The translations under genes and the position numbers were made by a program. The notes below the pieces were generated by a model. That model worked only from the letters and a program-made list of their open reading frames with translations, was not told the origin of the DNA and made no database searches. Positions 33,599-40,784 of a stretch of 40,784 nt of DNA are shown here, in pieces (positions within the stretch are counted from its first letter, which is position 1; each line of letters starts with the position of its first letter). The DNA is taken from contig JAVYSG010000003.1 of assembly GCA_038729325.1 (NCBI GenBank), positions 1 to 40,784 of the forward strand. Reading direction: 5' to 3'. The stretch comes from UBA509 sp038729325. GTDB taxonomy: Archaea > Thermoplasmatota > Thermoplasmata > Thermoplasmatales > Thermoplasmataceae.

Positions 33599-34711
33599 TT
33601 ATGATCTGAGCCAGGAATGTTTTTTGGATGGTTCGTCCATCAATTTCTCTATGAGCTCCTTCTGTGTCTGGCTCAGATGTTTTGGCACTGTTACCTTTAT
33701 TTCCACAAGAATGTCTCCTGATCCTCTGCCATTCATATGCTGGAAACCTGCACCCTTTATCCGCAAAACTTCTCCAGGTTGGGTTCCAGCCGGGATCTTG
33801 AGGCTTAAATTCTCCCGGAAAAGCTTAACTTCCTTTTCTGCTCCGAGTGCCGCTTCAGGAAAACTTACTTCCTCCACAATGTAGATATCATCATTGATCC
33901 GCTTCATGTCCGGAGTCTCCTCAACGTTCAGAACAACGTACAGGTCTCCAGTTCTGCCGAAGTGAGACTGGCCCTTTCCCTTTATTCTCAGCCTCAATCT
34001 GTCTGGTGCACCCTTGGGAACAGTGATCTCTAAATTTTCTGTAACTGCAACTGATCCTGTTCCATGGCAGTCCGGACATACAACTGAAGGGACTTTGCCT
34101 CTCCCTCCGCATGTTTTGCATGTCGTGACTGTAACCATCCGGAAAAACCCCTGTCCCTGAACCACACGCTGCTGGCCTGTCCCATTGCAGTCCTTGCAGG
34201 TAATGAGTTTTCCATCCTTGGACCCCGTGCCGTGGCAAGTCTGGCATTCAGCATTGCGCCTGTACTTGATGGTTTTCTTTGCACCGTAGTAAACATCTTC
34301 CATTGAGATGCGAAGATTGGTCAGCAGATCGAGGTTTTCTCCTCGATCACCCTGAAAACCGGAGAAAAAGCTGTCGGAATTTCCAAAACCGAAATTCCCG
34401 CCAAAAATCCTGTTGAATATATCTCCAAGGTCGCTGAAGTCATTGAAATGTGAGAAGTCCTGCCAGGTAAAGTTGCTTCCACCAGAGCCGAATTCCACGT
34501 GGCCTGTCTGATCATACATTCTTCTTTTCTGATCATCAGACAGGACCTCGTAGGCTTCACTTATTTCTTTGAACTTTTCCTCAGCCTGGGCTTTATTGTC
34601 AGGATTCGCATCAGGGTGGTACTTCTTGGCAAGATTCCTGAACGCTTTTTTTATTTCGTCCGGTGTTGCGTCCCTGCTTACGCCCAGTATTTCATAGTAA
34701 TCCTTAGCCAT
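33599..34711 (-). CDS. dnaJ: chaperone DnaJ (Hsp40)
   Basis: The protein has 370 residues. The J domain (1-70) has HPD at 32-34, followed by a G/F-rich stretch (GGSNFTWQDFSHF, FGGNFGFGNSDSFFSGFQGD). Then come four zinc-binding CxxCxGxG repeats (CQTCHGTG, CKDCNGTG, CKTCGGRG, CPDCHGTG) and the C-terminal substrate-binding domains. This is a complete type I DnaJ. It stimulates DnaK ATPase and hands over unfolded clients. It lies 23 nt downstream of dnaK in the order grpE-dnaK-dnaJ. The Hsp70 set in archaea is generally regarded as acquired from bacteria. Confidence 0.97.
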   Translation of the reverse strand: MAKDYYEILGVSRDATPDEIKKAFRNLAKKYHPDANPDNKAQAEEKFKEISEAYEVLSDDQKRRMYDQTGHVEFGSGGSNFTWQDFSHFNDFSDLGDIFNRIFGGNFGFGNSDSFFSGFQGDRGENLDLLTNLRISMEDVYYGAKKTIKYRRNAECQTCHGTGSKDGKLITCKDCNGTGQQRVVQGQGFFRMVTVTTCKTCGGRGKVPSVVCPDCHGTGSVAVTENLEITVPKGAPDRLRLRIKGKGQSHFGRTGDLYVVLNVEETPDMKRINDDIYIVEEVSFPEAALGAEKEVKLFRENLSLKIPAGTQPGEVLRIKGAGFQHMNGRGSGDILVEIKVTVPKHLSQTQKELIEKLMDEPSKKHSWLRS

Positions 34712-34734
34712 CTATGCCGGCTTCCTCCCTCAGC

Positions 34735-35898
34735 TCATTTTTCCTTGAAGTCGGCGTCGACGGTCTTGCCTTCACCAGCAGATTGACCAGTTTCTGATGT
34801 CTGCTCTGTCTGCTGTTCCGCACCGGCAGGTCCGGTCCCATCCTGTGGCTGGTACATTTTGGCCCCAATATCCTGAATCTTCTTGGATAACTTTTCAGAA
34901 AGCTCGTCAATTTTTGCTATTTCCTTCTTCGAAATTGCCTCCTTGAACTGTTTCAGGTCTTCCTGTATATCTTTCTTTGCGGCCTCATCTATCTTGTTGC
35001 CGGCTTCATTTATGGTTTTCTCAATTGTATAGCTGAGGGTTTCTGCTGCGTTTATCTTCTCCACTTCTTCCTTCTTCTGCCGATCCTGTTCCGCAAACTC
35101 CTCCGCCTGTTTCTTCATTTTTTCAATCTCTTCCTTGGAAAGCTTGTTTGTGGCACTTATGGAAATGCTCTGGCTCTTGCCGGAACCCTTGTCCACAGCA
35201 GAAACATGCAATATACCGTTGGCATCGATATCAAACGTTACCTCTATCTGAGGGATGCCTCTCGGTGCAGGNNNNNNNNNNNNNNNNNNNNNNNNNNNNN
35301 NNNNNNNNNNNNNNNNNNNNNNNNNNNNNNNNNNNNNNNNNNNNNNNNNNNNNNNNNNNNNNNNNNNNNNNCCAAGATCAAAGACAAGAATTTTCTGTGA
35401 CTGGTTCAGTTTGTCAATTCCATAAGCCAGAGAAGCTGCTGTCGGCTCGTTTATTATGCGTTTTACATCAAGGCCCGCGATTAAGCCTGCATCCTTAGTT
35501 GCCTGTCTCTGGTTATCATTGAAATAAGCTGGGACTGTAATTACGGCCTCTTTTACCTCTTCGCCCAGGAAAGCTTCAGCATCCCTTTTAATTTTCTGCA
35601 GAATGAACGCAGAAACTTGCTGTGGAGTGTATTCCTTTCCCATAACCTTGAATTTGAAGTCTGATCCCATTTTCCTCTTTGCAGCATATATTGTTCCTTC
35701 CGGATTCAATAATGCCTGCCTCTTGGCGGGCTCACCAACAAGAAGCTGTCCATCCTTCGTAAATGCGACATAGCTCGGAAATGACTTCCCGCCTATGGAA
35801 ACGCCTTCTGCGCTTGGGATTATCGTGGGTTTTCCTGATATCACTACTGCTGCTGCAGAGTTACTTGTTCCAAGATCGATTCCTATTATTTTTGACAT
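34735..35898 (-). CDS. dnaK: chaperone DnaK (Hsp70), central part missing in gap
   Basis: The N-terminal about 175 residues are present (IIGIDLGTSNSAAAVV, EAVITVPAYFNDNQRQATKD, IINEPTAASLAYG, then ILVFDL at the gap edge). The C-terminal part resumes at PAPRGIPQIEVTFDIDANGI and runs through the helical lid to the end. By comparison with E. coli DnaK numbering (VFDLGGG near 190, PAPRG near 464) about 270 residues, or some 800 bp, are missing. The missing part is the rest of the ATPase domain and the start of the peptide-binding domain. The apparent unbroken frame across 100 N is accidental. The gene is 6 nt from grpE. Confidence 0.95.
   Translation of the reverse strand: MSKIIGIDLGTSNSAAAVVISGKPTIIPSAEGVSIGGKSFPSYVAFTKDGQLLVGEPAKRQALLNPEGTIYAAKRKMGSDFKFKVMGKEYTPQQVSAFILQKIKRDAEAFLGEEVKEAVITVPAYFNDNQRQATKDAGLIAGLDVKRIINEPTAASLAYGIDKLNQSQKILVFDLXXXXXXXXXXXXXXXXXXXXXXXXXXXXXXXXXXPAPRGIPQIEVTFDIDANGILHVSAVDKGSGKSQSISISATNKLSKEEIEKMKKQAEEFAEQDRQKKEEVEKINAAETLSYTIEKTINEAGNKIDEAAKKDIQEDLKQFKEAISKKEIAKIDELSEKLSKKIQDIGAKMYQPQDGTGPAGAEQQTEQTSETGQSAGEGKTVDADFKEK
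35272..35371. other. 100-N assembly gap inside dnaK (true missing sequence)
   Basis: Unlike the first gap, the flanks share no sequence. The protein on either side requires roughly 800 missing bases, so 100 N is a placeholder of fixed size and downstream coordinates are offset by about 0.7 kb from the real chromosome. Confidence 0.85.
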
Positions 35899-35904
35899 TA
35901 TTTA

Positions 35905-36441
35905 TCACCTTTTTCCAACTATCACTTTTGAAGTCCGTATTACTTCATTGTTTAATTTATACCCTCTCTGAACCTCTTCAAGGACTATGCCATCCTCTTC
36001 AGAAGGCGAGACTGCAATTACCTCATGCATAAATGGATCAAATTTTTTGCCTTTGCTCTGAATTTCTGAAAAGCCATAAGATGAAAGTATCTTTATCAGC
36101 TGATCCCTCAGAGGCTTTATCTGTGCGCTGTCATTTGAATTCAGCATGGCTGCGTCCATTGTGTCCAGAATGGGAAGAATACTCTTAATAATATCCTTAC
36201 CCGCGTTTTTTTTCATCTGATCCACTTCACGGTCTCTTGCACGAGCATAGTTTTCCATTTCTGCCCGCTGTCTCACATAGAGGTCCCTGTACTGGTCAAG
36301 CTGCTGGGAAAGATCAAGAAGCCTGGCGGCCATTTGAGCCATATTCACGCGGTCTCTTGCAAGGGCACGTTGCCTGCTATGCTCCATCTCTATCCCAATG
36401 GGATCATGGCTATTAAGATTTGAAGAGGAATGTACGGACAT
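35905..36441 (-). CDS. grpE: nucleotide exchange factor GrpE
   Basis: The protein has 178 residues. A long N-terminal helix (roughly 30-90, with QLDQYRDLYVRQRAEMENYA and RDREVDQMKK) forms the dimer coiled coil. The four-helix segment and the beta domain follow, with GFSEIQSKGKKFDPFMHEVI and GIVLEEVQRGYKLNNEVIRT, the GrpE signature. It releases ADP from DnaK. It heads the grpE-dnaK-dnaJ unit. A TATA box, minus-strand TATTTATATAG (about 36464-36473), lies 25-30 nt upstream of its ATG. Confidence 0.95.
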   Translation of the reverse strand: MSVHSSSNLNSHDPIGIEMEHSRQRALARDRVNMAQMAARLLDLSQQLDQYRDLYVRQRAEMENYARARDREVDQMKKNAGKDIIKSILPILDTMDAAMLNSNDSAQIKPLRDQLIKILSSYGFSEIQSKGKKFDPFMHEVIAVSPSEEDGIVLEEVQRGYKLNNEVIRTSKVIVGKR

Positions 36442-36489
36442 CTTACTGGTGAATTTGTTCTTCTATATAAATACAGCTGATTTGGAAGC

Positions 36490-37455
36490 TTACTGCCTCT
36501 CCATTATTACATAATGCCGTGTCAGCGATCTGTGTATCCTGTGTTCTATTATTTTAATGATATGGAAATCCTTTAAATCACCAGGGAGCAGTTTAAGGTC
36601 AGAAACTGCTATGACGCACCTCGAACCTGTCTTGAGAATTTCAGCAAATTTTTCCATACTTTTTCTGTACAGGACGATGATATCCTGCCTGTGCATCGGA
36701 GAATTACGGCCATAAGGCAGATCAGTTACCACAGCATCAATTTCATCAGGAATAGACAGTTCAAGAAAGTTTCCTGTTACGATTCTGAAATCGCGTATTC
36801 CAAAATACTTCAGGTTAAGTTTTGCACCTGAAGTCATCTGGAGCGACATATCGATCCCCGTCACGTGACGTCCTGTTAAACCTGCCTCCATGAGTATGCC
36901 ACCTGTTCCACAGAACGGGTCAAGAATTGTTCCGTCCTTTGGAGCGTTTGAAACGTTTACCAGGAACCGTGCTATTCGGGGATGCATTGATATGGGTGAA
37001 AAAAATGGCCTTCGGGGAGCTCGCCTTTCTTCAAACTGGGCACTGTTGCCGGAAAATATTTCAATGGCAATGTACCATTTCTCCACATGATACACCCTCA
37101 CTATGAAGTCTGGCGAGGAAAAGGATACACGGCCATTTCCTCCAAGCAATTGGCCAAGAGATGATTCAATAGATGAATCGTGGCAACTGGAAATGTCGGA
37201 AAACCGGACATAAAACTTACCGGAGGGTAGAATGTTTCCGGAAATTGATTCCTCATTATCCTGTATGTCAATGACTCTTGCTATTCTCCTGACAAAGGCA
37301 GCATCATATATATTTGATACAGAACCAGAGATTAAGGCTATTCCATTTTGTGCAAATGTAATTTCTGAACCAGACAGACTGCAGAAGTTTTCAATCTCAA
37401 AAAGAGAAGCTTCTGGTATATCCTGAGAGTATTCAAGAACAAAGGTTTCTCCCAT
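36490..37455 (-). CDS. tRNA (guanine(10)-N2)-methyltransferase, Trm-G10/Trm11-like
   Basis: The protein has 321 residues. The N-terminal half is a degenerate THUMP-like tRNA-binding region (about 1-150). The Rossmann methyltransferase domain follows with RRPFFSPISMHPRIARFLVN, the SAM-binding loop LDPFCGTGGILMEA, HVTGIDMS (ribose-binding acid) and the catalytic DLPYGRNS, which takes the place of the family's DPPYG. This order (THUMP then MTase, with FCGTGGxLxEA and D-x-PYG) is that of the enzyme that methylates G10 of tRNA on N2 (PF01170 family). It lies 17 nt downstream of rpoL and probably shares its transcript. Confidence 0.85.
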   Translation of the reverse strand: MGETFVLEYSQDIPEASLFEIENFCSLSGSEITFAQNGIALISGSVSNIYDAAFVRRIARVIDIQDNEESISGNILPSGKFYVRFSDISSCHDSSIESSLGQLLGGNGRVSFSSPDFIVRVYHVEKWYIAIEIFSGNSAQFEERRAPRRPFFSPISMHPRIARFLVNVSNAPKDGTILDPFCGTGGILMEAGLTGRHVTGIDMSLQMTSGAKLNLKYFGIRDFRIVTGNFLELSIPDEIDAVVTDLPYGRNSPMHRQDIIVLYRKSMEKFAEILKTGSRCVIAVSDLKLLPGDLKDFHIIKIIEHRIHRSLTRHYVIMERQ

Positions 37456-37472
37456 GGATTTTCTGTTCTTCC

Positions 37473-37772
37473 TTAACTTGACTGACTAAGACGCTTGATT
37501 TCCTTTGAAATATCCAGATCCAGATTCTCGTACATCTTGCTGAGCCGCTTGATGGATCTCTTCACAGCAGCCTGTGGCTTGCCTGTTTTTACCCGTACAA
37601 ATATTTTCGGAGTGTCAATTATGGGGTGCTTTATGTAGTACCTTGCTTCTGCTACCTGTTCGTCTCTTAATATCTCATCTATGAGAGGCCTCAGTATGGT
37701 GTTGTCGTAATTTAACATCTCGAGAGTTATTGAGTCCTTTTCCTTGGAAACGACTCTTAATGAACTGTCCAT
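37473..37772 (-). CDS. rpoL: RNA polymerase subunit Rpo11 (L)
   Basis: The protein has 99 residues. SKEKDSITLEMLNYDNTILR, PLIDEILRDEQVAEARYYIK, HPIIDTPKIFVRVKTGKP and the following helix AAVKRSIKRLSKMYENL match the archaeal Rpo11/eukaryal Rpb11 pattern (small alpha-like subunit, D/N-T-L-x-x-x-L, Y.I.HP..D.P...V.T.). It pairs with Rpo3 to start polymerase assembly. The length is normal. It is followed by the tRNA methyltransferase gene. Confidence 0.92.
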   Translation of the reverse strand: MDSSLRVVSKEKDSITLEMLNYDNTILRPLIDEILRDEQVAEARYYIKHPIIDTPKIFVRVKTGKPQAAVKRSIKRLSKMYENLDLDISKEIKRLSQSS

Positions 37773-38239
37773 GGGGGTTCATTAGACATGAATATATATT
37801 TTTCACTATCCGGTTTATGTTTCCGTCCGTTACCACAAACATCGGATCGGATTCATTGTCTGAGCTTTGTTACTTCATCAGCAATCACCCATGCCTCCCG
37901 GTTGCCTGAACCTTTGCTTCACCCGCATAAATCATTGCATGCATCCGTCAATATTCCATTGATCAAATTTCCTGACGTTTCAGGTTTGAAATATCTTATA
38001 CTTAAATTCACCACACATTTGCTGAGCCGTTGCTCTCTGCCATAAGTGTTAAAATATTCCGATGCACGAAAAAATACTAATAAGTAGTTACGATGAAAGA
38101 GCGACCGAATTGCATAATTATAAATCCAGCGGCAATCAGCAGAGTAAACATCACAGAGTTGACTGTATTGACGGATCAACCTGGATTTGGCAATTCGTAA
38201 CAGAGTCAGAACGTGTTATTAATTTGCGAGATGGTTTAA
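37773..38239. other. intergenic stretch between rpoL and the flavoprotein gene
   Basis: The region is divergent, with rpoL leaving on the minus strand and the flavoprotein on the plus strand. Open frames of 60 to 90 codons exist, but they look like noise (no start context, unlikely composition). A TATA-like TTATTAAT near 38216-38223 sits about 24 nt upstream of the ATG at 38240 and would give a leaderless mRNA. No RNA gene is seen. Confidence 0.45.
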
Positions 38240-39382
38240 ATGGCAGTTTCTAAAAAAGTGATAATAATTGGGGATGGAGCAGCTGGAATTATGGCAGCAA
38301 ACAAATTGAGATTCCATTCCACTGATAAAGAGCTGGAAATAACGGTTGTTGGCAACAGCCCGCGGCATTTCTATAAACCTGATGGTGTTTTGATACCGTT
38401 CGGATATAAGAATTACAGGAAGAGTGTAAAGCCCGTGAATTTCCTCCTGAATTATGGCATTAATTACCTTAAGGATGAAGTGCTGAGAATCAATACCGAA
38501 GAAAACATAATATTCCTGAAATCTGGAAAATCTCTTATTGGAGACTACATAATAATAGCCACTGGAAACAGGTATTCACCTGAGGAGATACCGGGCTATG
38601 AAGGCGAGGCAAGACATTTCTTTGATCTGCAGAGGGCTATGGAGCTGAAGGAATATATTAAAACATTTCAGGGCGGGCAGGTCTTCATAGGAAGTGCAGG
38701 GGAAATTATCCAGTACCCGGAATCGCTTTATGAATTTGCATTTGTTCTTGAATCATATTTAGTAGAGAACGGCCTTAAAGACAAGACTACCATAGTTCTT
38801 GCAACTCCTTCAAAAGAACTGTCACCCGATCCAGCAGTTCACAGGGACCTTTCCGGAATGCTGGAAAGCAGGGGAATACAGTATCATCCGGGTGTTGTCA
38901 TCAAATCAGTTGACCCAAAGAACAAGGAAGTGGCTGGCAGTGATGGAAACATGTACAAATATTCGCTTCTGATTCTTGCGCCACCACACAGAGGGCAACA
39001 ATTTGCCATGGATTCTGGCATTGCGGATGAGAAAGGGTATATTATTGTTGATCCAAAGGACCTCTCCGTAAAAGGTAACAGGACCGTATTTGCCATTGGT
39101 GATGCAAATAACCTATCCATCAACAAATCTGCTGCAGTTGCGCATGGACAGGCTTCATTTGTTGCATCACTGATTATATCGAAGACCGTTGGAGGGCTTA
39201 AGGAGGAAAAGATGACAGCAAAGGTACCGGAGTTTGCGCTAACCGGCAACGATAGCGCTTTCTCCTTCTATGATTCCCCGGGAAGGGCGTCCCGTGGAAT
39301 AAATGTCAACAAAGGGGACTTCATGCTAAGGTTGACATCAGCGGATACTTACTTCTCGACAATCCTGAGGGGGATGATTTAA
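38240..39382 (+). CDS. cysteine-free sulfide:quinone oxidoreductase-like flavoprotein
   Basis: The protein has 380 residues with the two-dinucleotide-binding-domain FAD fold: VIIIGDGAAGIMAANKL (FAD GxGxxG), YIIIATGNRY, and TVFAIGDANNL (second FAD motif). The closing region ends in YFSTILRGMI, as in SQR and type II NADH dehydrogenases. SQR needs redox cysteines, one of them in a segment of type KCPxAPxE. Here that place reads IIQYPESLYEFAF, with Tyr159, and the entire protein has no cysteine. It is therefore unlikely to be a classical SQR. A membrane-associated quinone or NAD(P)H-linked oxidase role is the alternative. The DUF1641 gene begins one base after the stop. Confidence 0.8.
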   Translation: MAVSKKVIIIGDGAAGIMAANKLRFHSTDKELEITVVGNSPRHFYKPDGVLIPFGYKNYRKSVKPVNFLLNYGINYLKDEVLRINTEENIIFLKSGKSLIGDYIIIATGNRYSPEEIPGYEGEARHFFDLQRAMELKEYIKTFQGGQVFIGSAGEIIQYPESLYEFAFVLESYLVENGLKDKTTIVLATPSKELSPDPAVHRDLSGMLESRGIQYHPGVVIKSVDPKNKEVAGSDGNMYKYSLLILAPPHRGQQFAMDSGIADEKGYIIVDPKDLSVKGNRTVFAIGDANNLSINKSAAVAHGQASFVASLIISKTVGGLKEEKMTAKVPEFALTGNDSAFSFYDSPGRASRGINVNKGDFMLRLTSADTYFSTILRGMI

Positions 39383-39383
39383 A

Positions 39384-39881
39384 ATGACAGAGAACGAGGA
39401 AGAAATGAAAAATACTGAGGAAGAGAATGAAGATGACATAGAGCCTCTGCTTAGAGGGCTTCTTGAAAACCGGCATGCCTTTGAATCATTGATGAACATG
39501 CTGACCAAACTCAATAATTCCGGTTTGATGTCAGTGGTTGAGAATATATCTGCTGACTATTTGCCCAGTGACATAGAGTTCCTGTCTGAGTTCCTGACCT
39601 CAAAAGATTTCCTGACGTCGTTTGTCAAAACCATGAATGTTGTTACTGCACTTTCACATTCCCTTGCAGGTGAGAGGGCATCAGACGCCCTTAAGGCGAT
39701 TCTCTACAACAGTGATGCCATTTGGGAGGGCATGGTTACTGGTGCCAAGAACCCGGAGGCCATTTCCATTCTCAGGCTTTATGCAATGCTCAGGGACCCT
39801 GACACTGCCGCAGGTCTGACTGCTGTGCTGAATGCCCTTAAAGCTGTTGGTATGGCCCTGAGAAAGGTTCCGGACGAATAA
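39384..39881 (+). CDS. DUF1641 family protein
   Basis: The protein has 165 residues. An acidic start (MTENEEEMKNTEEENEDDIE) leads to helical segments LLENRHAFESLMNMLTKLNN, SGLMSVVENIS and the C-terminal LRDPDTAAGLTAVLNALKAV, the typical DUF1641 pattern. DUF1641 genes are often found beside SQR-like flavoproteins or formate dehydrogenase-like genes (family knowledge). The protein may be a membrane-recruiting or assembly partner of the neighbouring flavoprotein. Spacing to the flavoprotein is one base, and GAGGGGGATG just upstream provides a ribosome binding site. Confidence 0.82.
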   Translation: MTENEEEMKNTEEENEDDIEPLLRGLLENRHAFESLMNMLTKLNNSGLMSVVENISADYLPSDIEFLSEFLTSKDFLTSFVKTMNVVTALSHSLAGERASDALKAILYNSDAIWEGMVTGAKNPEAISILRLYAMLRDPDTAAGLTAVLNALKAVGMALRKVPDE

Positions 39882-39942
39882 TTTCAATACGGCATGTTCC
39901 AATACTCAATTTTATATTATTATTCAAAATGAACGTTGAGCT

Positions 39943-40784
39943 ATGACCGTTCCTTTTTACAATATTGCACTGATTCGTTCGAGCAACCTCAGGCCCAGTT
40001 ACAGCCACGTTGACGAACTAAGAGGCAAGAATAAACTGCGATTTTTGAACCTGCTGATGGAGGGGGGAGAATGGCTTATTGCGGAAAATGTGGGCGGAGG
40101 CATTGGACCGGATGAAATTCCCAGAATAGAGGAAGAGTTCCGATCAAAGGGGGCAGACAGAATTTTCATTCGCAATGGAATACTTTACTCAAAACTTCAC
40201 CCGGCCAACAATGATTTAATGAGTAAAATTAACGGTATACCCGGCTGCAGGATTGGCCCCCTGCATATATGGAATGCCGATGATGTTTATTTTCCCATTG
40301 AATATTTTCCAGATCAGTCACGAAGAGTAAGCGATATCATTCTCAGCTATCTATCAGACAATCACTCCCTTTCGACCTCACTTGAATACATGGGTTCCTA
40401 TTCGGGCAAAATTCCATTCATGCTTAATCTCTTTCAGTCACTTGGCGGAAACCTCGGAGAATACTCCGTTGTCACAACAGCCTGGGATGCAACCTCCAGT
40501 GAGATAACCAATGAAACCTCTGGTATCTTTCTTAATGCAGGAATGTTCTATCCCAAGATTCTGTCGGATTCGGACACTGGCAAGATGATTTACCAGAGCA
40601 ATGGCAGTGACTTCCGCGGACTGACTCCGGAGGTTGTGGATAAAAATCAGCATATATATGAGATACCAATCAGAACAAGATTTTTCAGGGATTTTTATGA
40701 ATCCATGAAAGAATCAGGCATATGGCCGCTGATTTTAAGTGCAGTTTCTGACGGTAGTGTGGTGACCAACAACATGATGATCAG
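39943..40784 (+). CDS. unknown protein, cut by the window end (possible regulator)
   Basis: The frame is open from the ATG at 39943 to the end of the window, about 280 residues, with no stop. TTTATATTA (39911-39919) is a TATA box about 27 nt upstream, which predicts a leaderless mRNA. It begins MTVPFYNIALIRSSNLRP, then mixed alpha/beta segments such as FLNLLMEGGEWLIAENVGGG, SKGADRIFIRNGILYSKLHP and GPLHIWNADDVYFPIEYFPD. There is no membrane segment and no cofactor motif that I recognise. The overall look is similar to the N-terminal part of archaeal bacterio-opsin-activator-type regulators, whose helix-turn-helix would lie beyond the window, but this is only a weak suggestion. Confidence 0.6.
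   Translation, partial: MTVPFYNIALIRSSNLRPSYSHVDELRGKNKLRFLNLLMEGGEWLIAENVGGGIGPDEIPRIEEEFRSKGADRIFIRNGILYSKLHPANNDLMSKINGIPGCRIGPLHIWNADDVYFPIEYFPDQSRRVSDIILSYLSDNHSLSTSLEYMGSYSGKIPFMLNLFQSLGGNLGEYSVVTTAWDATSSEITNETSGIFLNAGMFYPKILSDSDTGKMIYQSNGSDFRGLTPEVVDKNQHIYEIPIRTRFFRDFYESMKESGIWPLILSAVSDGSVVTNNMMI

Noticed and set aside
34735..35898. DnaK as a complete 387-residue protein
   Set aside because: The frame passes through 100 N. The domains at the edges show about 270 missing residues.
37919..38253. Small frames on both strands between rpoL and the flavoprotein
   Set aside because: They lack start signals, overlap each other and the next gene, and have unlikely composition.

Overview
The window reads as a chromosomal scaffold from an archaeon, most likely of the Thermoplasmatales (Ferroplasma/Cuniculiplasma-like; inferred from gene content and style, not from a search). 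Archaeal markers are RadB, FEN1 with a PCNA-binding tail, RNA polymerase subunit Rpo11/L, ribosomal protein eS17, archaeal-type TyrRS and ProRS, NadM, the archaeosine enzyme RaSEA and SMC/ScpA. TATA boxes about 25 nt upstream of start codons suggest mostly leaderless mRNAs, while genes inside operons use GGTGATC- or GGAGGTG-type ribosome binding sites. The sequence is a draft assembly with two runs of exactly 100 N.

Region 1 (1-4400) is an AT-richer accessory island. It starts at a tRNA-Cys(GCA) gene whose last 13 bases recur at 1045-1057, a possible attachment-site repeat. It carries a small zinc-ribbon membrane protein, three decayed transposase fragments and a two-gene unit of unknown cell-surface-like proteins (2185-3534). 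Region 2 (4400-13800) holds a 13-helix membrane protein of unknown function, a DUF2299 protein, a YbjQ/YhfC-like/radical SAM group, a divergent pair of an aminotransferase and RaSEA, a RecB/Cas4-like nuclease, ThiL, and two small genes, one of which is broken at an A8 homopolymer.

Region 3 (14300-23430) is informational and housekeeping: ileS-nadM, an M20 peptidase, proS with a HAD phosphatase, radB-fen1 fused end to start, and a 55-residue AbrB-like regulator. Region 4 (23480-29604, all minus strand) is an operon-like run smc-scpA-(split, membrane-anchored Cas4-like nuclease)-tyrS. The split nuclease is the most unusual item: the four cysteines expected for the Cas4 iron-sulfur cluster lie in two overlapping genes, each with one membrane helix at the break.

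Region 5 (29706-37772) contains a thiolase/3-hydroxyacyl-CoA dehydrogenase/enoyl-CoA hydratase operon, eS17, a universal stress protein (artificially split by an assembly gap), dnaJ, dnaK (its middle missing in a real gap), grpE, a tRNA G10 methyltransferase and rpoL. Region 6 (38240-40784) has a cysteine-free sulfide:quinone-oxidoreductase-like flavoprotein coupled to a DUF1641 protein, and the first 280 codons of a gene cut by the window end.
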